Shown piece by piece: positions 6,086-10,105 of a DNA stretch of 10,105 nt. The notes under the pieces were generated by a model. It was not told where the DNA came from, ran no database searches, and worked only from the letters and a program-made list of their open reading frames with translations. Both the position numbers and the translations under genes were made by a program. Location: assembly GCA_900551995.1 (NCBI GenBank), contig URXW01000047.1, positions 1-10,105 on the forward strand, read 5' to 3'. Positions within the stretch are counted from its first letter, which is position 1; every line of letters begins with the position of its first letter. Origin of the DNA: an uncultured Eubacteriales bacterium (GTDB lineage Bacteria; Bacillota; Clostridia; Oscillospirales; Oscillospiraceae).

Positions 6086-6128
6086 GCACCAAAAGAGAGC
6101 CACCCTTTGGGTGGCTCTCTTTTGGTGC
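6086..6128 (-). terminator. Terminator of the tRNA cluster, also facing cca
   Basis: A perfect 20-bp stem (6086-6105 with 6109-6128) with a 3-nt loop. On the minus strand the core GAGAGCCACCC/GGGTGGCTCTC is followed by TTTT. The outer bases of the stem are the 3' end and CCA of the tRNA-Lys gene, so the terminator and tRNA overlap by 6 nt. It probably also stops transcription leaving cca. Confidence 0.9.
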
Positions 6129-6198
6129 CTCGTTGGGGATTCGAACCCCAGACACCCTGCTTAAAAGGCAGGTGCTCTACCTACTGAGCTAACGAAGC
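6123..6198 (-). tRNA. tRNA-Lys (anticodon TTT)
   Basis: Cloverleaf by eye: acceptor GCTTCGT (6198-6192) pairs with ACGAGGC (6133-6127) with one G-T pair. The anticodon stem CCTGC/GCAGG encloses CTTTTAA, giving anticodon TTT (reads AAA/AAG). The T loop is TTCGAAT. CCA is encoded at 6125-6123. Last gene of the five-tRNA unit. Confidence 0.97.
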
Positions 6199-6242
6199 GT
6201 ATGCACTTGCGTATAAAAAGGATGGCATCATCCAAAAAAGTC

Positions 6243-6317
6243 TGGCAGGGATGGCTGGACTCGAACCAGCGGATGAGGGAGTCAAAGTCCCTTGCCTTAC
6301 CACTTGGCGACACCCCT
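6243..6317 (-). tRNA. tRNA-Gln (anticodon TTG)
   Basis: Acceptor AGGGGTG (6317-6311) with CATCCCT (6253-6247). Anticodon stem AGGGA/TCCCT with loop CTTTGAC gives anticodon TTG (reads CAA, and CAG by wobble). Discriminator G, then encoded CCA at 6245-6243. Fourth in the unit. Confidence 0.97.
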
Positions 6318-6331
6318 GTGTGGAAAGGGAA

Positions 6332-6358
6332 GAGGGACCGGGACACTCCCGATCCCTC
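6332..6358 (-). repeat. Hairpin in the tRNA-His/tRNA-Gln spacer
   Basis: On the minus strand a 12-bp stem (6358-6347 with 6343-6332) with one G-U wobble and a GTG loop fills much of the 51-nt spacer. No T run follows, so it is unlikely to terminate; a precursor-processing or stability role is possible. Confidence 0.5.
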
Positions 6359-6368
6359 ATTTCTTTCG

Positions 6369-6446
<78 letters not shown>

Positions 6447-6495
6447 GCATATACATCCGCACGGGACGGTGCTGACGGCTCCCATAGGGAGAAAA

Positions 6496-6572
<77 letters not shown>

Positions 6573-6585
6573 GTATCTGTCAAGT

Positions 6586-6660
6586 TGGAGCGGGTGACGG
6601 GAATCGAACCCGCATCCCCAGCTTGGAAGGCTGGTGCCCTGGCCATTGTGCTACACCCGC
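6586..6660 (-). tRNA. tRNA-Gly (anticodon TCC)
   Basis: Acceptor GCGGGTG (6660-6654) with CACCCGC (6596-6590). Anticodon stem CCAGC/GCTGG with loop CTTCCAA gives TCC (reads GGA/GGG). Encoded CCA at 6588-6586. First gene of the unit, about 26 nt after the predicted transcription start. Confidence 0.97.
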
Positions 6661-6692
6661 GTGCGCCCTCCGCTCAAATCGTCAGCTTGTAC

Positions 6693-6721
6693 ATATTACC
6701 ATAGGGCACCGTCCGTGTCAA
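6693..6721 (-). promoter_or_regulatory. Promoter of the tRNA cluster
   Basis: Consensus TTGACA (6721-6716), 17-nt spacer, TAATAT (6698-6693). A start near 6686 would transcribe all five tRNA genes to the terminator at 6086; no other good promoter was seen between them. Confidence 0.85.
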
Positions 6722-6762
6722 GAAAAAATTCGCGGAAACCGCCACTTTTTCCCGGAGAGTGC

Positions 6763-6785
6763 TTTGTCTACGCTCCGTAGACAAA
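6763..6785. promoter_or_regulatory. Perfect palindrome, candidate operator
   Basis: TTTGTCTACG (6763-6772), CTC, then the exact complement (6776-6785): two 10-nt arms. It lies 17 nt before the -35 of the XRE gene and about 42 nt upstream of the tRNA promoter. It has no adjacent T run, so a protein-binding site is more likely than a terminator. The binding protein is unknown. Confidence 0.6.
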
Positions 6786-6801
6786 CTCCGCAACAGGGGG
6801 A

Positions 6802-6829
6802 TGGACAAAAATCCGCCGCGTGGTATACT
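6802..6829 (+). promoter_or_regulatory. Extended -10 promoter of the XRE/membrane regulator
   Basis: TGGACA (6802-6807), 16-nt spacer, TATACT (6824-6829) with an extended TGG just before it. Start near 6836, leader about 20 nt, then AAGGAGG at 6843. Confidence 0.7.
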
Positions 6830-6858
6830 AAGCCCAACAGAAAAAGGAGGTCGGTGCC

Positions 6859-7803
6859 ATGAACGTGGAGAAAGTGGGAGCGTATCTGGCGTCCCTACGC
6901 AGGGGGCGCGGCATGACACAGCAGCAGGTGGCGGATATATTAGGTGTGTCCAACAAGACCATCAGCAAGTGGGAATCCGGTGCAGGGCTGCCGGACATCG
7001 CCGCCCTGCCGTCGCTGGCGGCACTGTACGGCGTGACGGCGGACGACATTCTGGCGGGGGAGACGCGCCCCCGTACCTGCGGCGACGCTTCCTCGGAGGT
7101 GGGGGAGTATCTGGAACGCCGCAGCGGTCTGCGGTTCCGCGTCGGGTACAGCGTGGCGGTGATGCTGCTGGCGGCATGGGCAGCCTTCCAGTATAAAACA
7201 TGGTCATGGCTGTTTCTGCTGGCCTCTCCAATATGTCTGTGGTTGGGCTGGAGCACCTGCCATGGCAAGGACATCCTGCGCCGCCGATTGCTGGTGCTGG
7301 TGCCGCTGGGTGCCGCGTGGGTGTACGCGCTGGCGCGGGACGTACCCTCGTGGGACGCTGTGAGCGGATGGGTGAGCACGGTGCTGCCCAACGCCCATCA
7401 GGCGAGCTGGGCGCAGGTGATGATAGAGCGGTTCGCCGTTTGGCTGCTCCTGCTGGTGACATTGGGGGTGCTGTACGGCGTGGGGTCGCTTATAGCGCGG
7501 CAGCCGCTGCTCAAGGATAAAGCCACCCGCCGGGCGGCGTTTATCGGCTGGGGACTGACGCTGTGCTCGGAGGCGGTCTGCCTCCTCCTCTGCTGGCAGC
7601 CGGCACTGGCATATATCACGACCAGAACCAACACTTGGAGCAGCACGCACGGCGACTATACCAGTCTGGCGGGGGAACGGGTGATGGCGTTTTATAGCGT
7701 CTACGATCCCGTGATGCAGGTGCAGAGAGGGATCATCGCCGTCACGGTCGTCGTCTGCATTGTGCTGGCACTCCGCGCCCGCAGGCGGGAGAAGGAAAAT
7801 TAA
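6859..7803 (+). CDS. XRE-family regulator fused to a multi-pass membrane domain
   Basis: 314 residues. Residues 5-62 form an XRE/Cro helix-turn-helix; the recognition part SNKTISKWESGAGLPD at 31-46 is textbook for the family. After a short polar linker (68-92) come about six hydrophobic segments (near 96-111, 115-131, 143-159, 192-212, 226-247 and 290-307), with a polar, probably external loop at 253-288. The C-terminal tail RARRREKEN is basic. The design suggests a DNA-binding domain tethered to the membrane, perhaps sensing envelope state or a ligand; this is inference. AAGGAGGTCGGTGCC precedes the ATG with good spacing. A perfect palindrome lies upstream of its promoter and may be its own operator. 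A promoter and terminator separate it from the Rrf2 gene, so the two are probably not a tight operon. The membrane part matches no family I recognise. Confidence 0.82.
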   Translation: MNVEKVGAYLASLRRGRGMTQQQVADILGVSNKTISKWESGAGLPDIAALPSLAALYGVTADDILAGETRPRTCGDASSEVGEYLERRSGLRFRVGYSVAVMLLAAWAAFQYKTWSWLFLLASPICLWLGWSTCHGKDILRRRLLVLVPLGAAWVYALARDVPSWDAVSGWVSTVLPNAHQASWAQVMIERFAVWLLLLVTLGVLYGVGSLIARQPLLKDKATRRAAFIGWGLTLCSEAVCLLLCWQPALAYITTRTNTWSSTHGDYTSLAGERVMAFYSVYDPVMQVQRGIIAVTVVVCIVLALRARRREKEN

Positions 7804-7805
7804 AC

Positions 7806-7835
7806 TTGCCTAACCTACCGGGCTGGTGGTATACT
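7806..7835 (+). promoter_or_regulatory. Extended -10 promoter of the Rrf2 regulator
   Basis: TTGCCT (7806-7811), 18-nt spacer, TATACT (7830-7835) with extended TGG. The 12 bases GTGGTATACTAA (7826-7837) also occur at the XRE promoter (6820-6831). It begins 3 nt after the XRE stop codon. Confidence 0.6.
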
Positions 7836-7871
7836 AAATACACGGGTCGTCCGCCGACCCGTGTATTTTTT
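7836..7871 (+). terminator. Terminator after the XRE gene, lying on the Rrf2 start site
   Basis: 14-bp stem (7836-7849 with 7855-7868), loop TCCGC, then T to 7871. It is well placed to stop readthrough from the XRE gene. Its left arm directly abuts the Rrf2 -10, so RNA starting near 7842 would keep only the inner 8 pairs or so as a 5' hairpin. Confidence 0.85.
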
Positions 7872-7889
7872 CTGACAGGAGGGCACCGT

Positions 7890-8315
7890 ATGATCTCCAC
7901 GAAGGGACGCTATTCCATCCGTGTGCTGATGGATCTGGCGGAGCACCGCAGCGGCGAATTCATCCCCATGAAGGCGGTGGCGGCGCGGCAGGACATCTCG
8001 CTGAAATATATTGAGCGGCTCATGCCTGCGCTGAAAAATGCCGGTCTGGTGGAGAGCGTCCACGGCATCGGCGGCGGCTATCGTCTGACGCGGGAGCCGG
8101 AGGACTACACCCTATGGGAGATACTGGAGCTGGCGGAGGGCGATCTGGCACCGGTCACCTGCCTGCAGCCGGACGCGCCGGTGTGTGAGCGGGCGGGGGA
8201 GTGCCGCACGCTGACCGTGTGGCAGGGGTTTTACAAGCTGACGCAGGACTATTTCTCCCGCATCACGCTGGCGGATCTGCTGCAAATGCCCCGCGGGGAC
8301 AATTATGTGATATAA
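7890..8315 (+). CDS. Rrf2-family transcriptional regulator with three cysteines (IscR-like)
   Basis: 141 residues, standard Rrf2 size. The N-terminal winged helix begins MISTKGRYSIRVLMDLA and includes the recognition region ISLKYIERLMPALKNAGLVES at 36-56 (split here by a gap-free helix) and the wing GIGGGYRL at 59-66. Cys91, Cys99 and Cys105 sit where IscR-type members bind an iron-sulfur cluster, with spacing C-X7-C-X5-C. It is therefore probably a sensor of iron-sulfur or redox status that controls transcription, possibly including its own. No isc, suf or cysteine genes are in the window, so its targets are unknown. AGGAGGG stands 6 nt before ATG 7890; the frame runs upstream to 7806 but that part is promoter and terminator. 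The family is sure, cluster binding is inferred. Confidence 0.9.
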   Translation: MISTKGRYSIRVLMDLAEHRSGEFIPMKAVAARQDISLKYIERLMPALKNAGLVESVHGIGGGYRLTREPEDYTLWEILELAEGDLAPVTCLQPDAPVCERAGECRTLTVWQGFYKLTQDYFSRITLADLLQMPRGDNYVI

Positions 8316-8318
8316 GCG

Positions 8319-8350
8319 AAAAAAGAACCGCCGGGAGGCGGTTCTTTTTC
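8319..8350. terminator. Bidirectional terminator between convergent genes
   Basis: 13-bp stem (8320-8332 with 8337-8349), loop GGGA; A run on the left, T run on the right. It lies 4 nt after the Rrf2 stop and 7 nt after the anti-sigma stop on the other strand, serving both. Confidence 0.92.
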
Positions 8351-8356
8351 TGCGTG

Positions 8357-9460
8357 TCAGGGCTGATAGGTCAGGGATACGGTGTCGTTATCAGAGCCGT
8401 CCAGATTGTAGTAATAGCCTGTCAGTGTCACAGAGCCGACCTCGTTCACATCTACCAGTCGATTGAACACGTAGGTGTAGTTTTCAAAGGCAGCTTGACC
8501 GTTGCTGGTAATGGAGCCGATGACCCAGTTCATCAGGTTTTTGCTGCTGCTTTCCACGGCGAAGCTGCTGCCGTCCTTGGCGTTGACCAGCACCTCGTCA
8601 GTGTGTATTTCGCGGCTGGGGTCGGGATTTACGATGGTCATGCCCAGGGCAGAGAGCGTCACGATCTCGCCGTTTTTGGCAGTCATGGTCTTGACGGGCA
8701 CGTAGGTCTGGGGCTGGATGGAGATGGAGTAGGGTTGGCGAGCACTGTCGCACACGGTGAAGTAGAAATCATCACCCTTCTGGAATGTCTTGCCGGCTGC
8801 AAAATAGAGCACCACCTGCAGGCGGGTATCGGTGCTGGCATCCTCGTCCACATGGCATCTGCTGCTGATGCAGGTACCGCCGTAGCCCTGTGCGTCGGGC
8901 GCACTGCCCAGCCACATGGACGGCTCGGCGGACATATCCACGGCTTCGCCGTAACCTGCGTCTGCATACTTCACGCCGTCCGGATTCTCCACCGAGTAGG
9001 TCAACATACCGCTGCCGCTTTCATCTATGAGGAGTGTGCCGAGGCGGATGGTGTTGCCCTCGACCGTCATTTCCGCGTCCAACTTGGACAAATACTTGCC
9101 GACCAGCCGTTGGGTGGTCGCCATGTCGCCGGGAATACGTTCCATATCGGGAACAGACACGGCGTTACCCTTGCCGTCGTCTACGGTGGGCGTGGTGGCG
9201 TCCAGATCATCCGTGAACGCGTGGTGGGTGGTGTCGTCCACCTTGTCGGCGGGGGATACGTCGGCTTTGATGAGCGTCACGATGCCGCCGGCTACGGCGA
9301 CGGTCAGCGTCAGCGCGGCGGCAATGGCGATCACGGCACCCTTGCCCAGTGCGCGGCGGGTCTTTTTCTCGTTCTGCATGGTTTTTCTTACCTCCGTCAG
9401 TGTGTCCGGGGAGGCGTGCAGCGCGGAAAACGTCTTTTCAAATAATTCTCTGTCATGCAT
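8357..9460 (-). CDS. Membrane anti-sigma factor, DUF4179-like
   Basis: 367 residues. Residues 1-40 are a short charged cytoplasmic segment (MHDRELFEKTF...), 41-64 a single hydrophobic membrane helix, and 65-367 a large extracytoplasmic part rich in Thr, Asp and Ser. This matches the DUF4179-type proteins found directly after ECF sigma genes in Firmicutes, where they are presumed to hold the sigma factor until an outside signal arrives. The outer part has three cysteines (197, 202 and 237); 197 and 202 are close enough to form a disulfide. Its ATG at 9460 overlaps the sigma stop by 8 nt, with GGAGG ending 9 nt upstream, so the two are translationally coupled. The family name is from memory of the layout rather than a search; no zinc-binding HXXXCXXC is present in the N-terminus. 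The activating signal is unknown. Confidence 0.8.
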   Translation of the reverse strand: MHDRELFEKTFSALHASPDTLTEVRKTMQNEKKTRRALGKGAVIAIAAALTLTVAVAGGIVTLIKADVSPADKVDDTTHHAFTDDLDATTPTVDDGKGNAVSVPDMERIPGDMATTQRLVGKYLSKLDAEMTVEGNTIRLGTLLIDESGSGMLTYSVENPDGVKYADAGYGEAVDMSAEPSMWLGSAPDAQGYGGTCISSRCHVDEDASTDTRLQVVLYFAAGKTFQKGDDFYFTVCDSARQPYSISIQPQTYVPVKTMTAKNGEIVTLSALGMTIVNPDPSREIHTDEVLVNAKDGSSFAVESSSKNLMNWVIGSITSNGQAAFENYTYVFNRLVDVNEVGSVTLTGYYYNLDGSDNDTVSLTYQP

Positions 9461-9932
9461 ACTGCGGCACCTCCGATAAAATGTGCTTCAGCTTGTCTCT
9501 GGCGCGAGACAGCCTTGTGCGTACCGTTTCCTCCGGCACGCCCAGCAAAGCGGCGATCTCCCTCTGGCGATAGCCCTCGTAGTAGTACAGGAGCACCGGC
9601 AGGCGATACCGCCTGTCCAGCGACATCACCGCTTCGAACAGCTCCCGGCACTGCGGTTCCTCGAAGGTCAGGCTGTTCTCGTAGTCGGCAATATCCTCCG
9701 TCCTGTGCCACGGGGCGCGGAGCACGTTTTTGCAGCGATTGACCGTGACGCGAATGAGCCAATTCTTGATGTGGGCGTCGCTTTCGAACGCCTTATCCTC
9801 TTTGTACAGCTGTATCAGCACGTCTTGGGTCACATCGTCGGCGTCGTCCCGGCAGCGCAGATAGCTGTACGCCACGCGGAACACCGTGTCCATATATCGC
9901 TCCGCCAGCGGAGTGAACTGTTCGTCCGTCAT
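9453..9932 (-). CDS. ECF-type RNA polymerase sigma factor
   Basis: 159 residues, normal ECF length. Region 2 (about 10-73) has YSYLRCRDDADDVTQDVLIQ at 22-41, which binds core enzyme and the -10. Region 4 (about 98-150) carries the helix-turn-helix REIAALLGVPEETVRTRLSR at 124-143 that reads the -35. There is no region 1 or 3. It would direct polymerase to a small stress or envelope regulon when released by the overlapping anti-sigma protein. The start is ATG 9932, with AAAGGAGG ending 7 nt upstream. A TGAAAC box about 65 nt upstream suggests autoregulation. The subgroup (SigV/ECF30-like is plausible) cannot be fixed from sequence alone. Confidence 0.93.
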   Translation of the reverse strand: MTDEQFTPLAERYMDTVFRVAYSYLRCRDDADDVTQDVLIQLYKEDKAFESDAHIKNWLIRVTVNRCKNVLRAPWHRTEDIADYENSLTFEEPQCRELFEAVMSLDRRYRLPVLLYYYEGYRQREIAALLGVPEETVRTRLSRARDKLKHILSEVPQYA

Positions 9933-9975
9933 AGGGGATCCTCCTTTGTGGGGGTGAAAGACCTTTCATATATCA

Positions 9976-10002
9976 TACACCACAGGGGCGGAAAATGTTT
10001 CA
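9976..10002 (-). promoter_or_regulatory. Candidate ECF-type autoregulated promoter
   Basis: TGAAAC (10002-9997), 17-nt spacer, TGTA (9979-9976). TGAAAC is the -35 typical of SigW/X/M/V-like factors; the -10 only partly matches their CGTA/CGTC. No good sigma-A pair fits the same stretch: TATGAT is at 9977-9972 but lacks a -35. Confidence 0.45.
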
Positions 10003-10013
10003 GAAAAAAGCAG

Positions 10014-10050
10014 AAAAATGATGAACGGGCTTTTTCAAGCCCGTTCATCA
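10014..10050 (-). terminator. Terminator of a minus-strand unit beyond the right edge
   Basis: 14-bp stem (10050-10037 with 10032-10019; core GATGAACGGGCTT) with a 4-nt loop. On the minus strand it is followed by TTTTT (10018-10014). It would stop transcription entering from the right before the sigma-factor promoter. Confidence 0.85.
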
Positions 10051-10090
10051 CAGGCTGTCGAAAAAGCCGCTGGCTTTTCTCGACAGCCTG
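10051..10090. repeat. Long hairpin with CTGTCGA arms, REP-like
   Basis: CAGGCTGTCGA (10051-10061) pairs with TCGACAGCCTG (10080-10090); inside, AAAAGCC pairs with GGCTTTT around a GCT loop, with one bulged C at 10079. In all 18 bp. It has no flanking U tract, and nothing can be called in the remaining bases to the window end. A dispersed repeat is the likeliest reading. Confidence 0.5.
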
Positions 10091-10105
10091 CAATAATGCC
10101 GTTAT

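Noticed and set aside
8201..9445. 414-codon plus-strand ORF opposite the anti-sigma gene
   Set aside because: It starts inside the Rrf2 gene, crosses a strong terminator and has no recognisable domain.

Overview
The window looks like chromosome from a Gram-positive gut Clostridium relative, probably Oscillospiraceae/Ruminococcaceae. Support: GC-rich coding DNA with AGGAGG-type ribosome binding sites, a lone MsmK/UgpC-type sugar ATPase with the lysine-rich N-terminal insert I associate with that group, a clostridial ESCEY-type MurC, a DUF4179-like anti-sigma gene after an ECF sigma gene, and CCA-encoding tRNA genes. Species cannot be read from this sequence. No insertion sequence, phage gene, CRISPR array or resistance gene was seen.

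Layout. (1) 1-1037: the 3' end of an AT-richer gene for a GLUG-repeat surface protein with a C-terminal PKTFDAG + membrane + KKKS anchor. (2) 1038-1175: three hairpins, two of them bidirectional terminators around a REP-like palindrome. (3) 1176-2555, minus strand: sugar-importer ATPase with a good promoter and a roughly 170-nt GC-rich leader that can fold into successive hairpins, has a possible kissing loop, and contains a Shine-Dalgarno sequence in front of a small upstream ORF overlapping the ATPase start. (4) 2577-4550, minus strand: murC followed, with a 4-nt overlap, by a prolyl-tRNA deacylase-like gene and a terminator. (5) 4564-5988: cca (tRNA nucleotidyltransferase), divergent from murC, with promoters sharing the same bases. 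(6) 6123-6721, minus strand: one promoter and five tRNA genes, Gly(TCC)-Arg(TCT)-His(GTG)-Gln(TTG)-Lys(TTT), all encoding CCA, then a strong terminator. (7) 6763-8349, plus strand: an XRE regulator fused to a membrane domain behind a perfect palindrome, then an Rrf2 regulator with three cysteines. The two regulator promoters share 12 bases. (8) 8357-10002, minus strand: an ECF sigma factor overlapping its presumed membrane anti-sigma factor, behind a candidate ECF-type promoter. (9) 10014-10105: a terminator for a minus-strand unit lying beyond the window and a second long hairpin.

Most genes are housekeeping (cell wall, tRNA maturation and proofreading, sugar uptake energy) or signal-responsive regulation (membrane-bound XRE protein, possible Fe-S Rrf2 sensor, ECF/anti-sigma pair). 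The best candidate for something undescribed is the structured leader plus upstream ORF of the ATPase gene. It may be a cis-acting RNA controlling a shared sugar-import ATPase, but the pairings are hand-found in GC-rich DNA and need comparative support.
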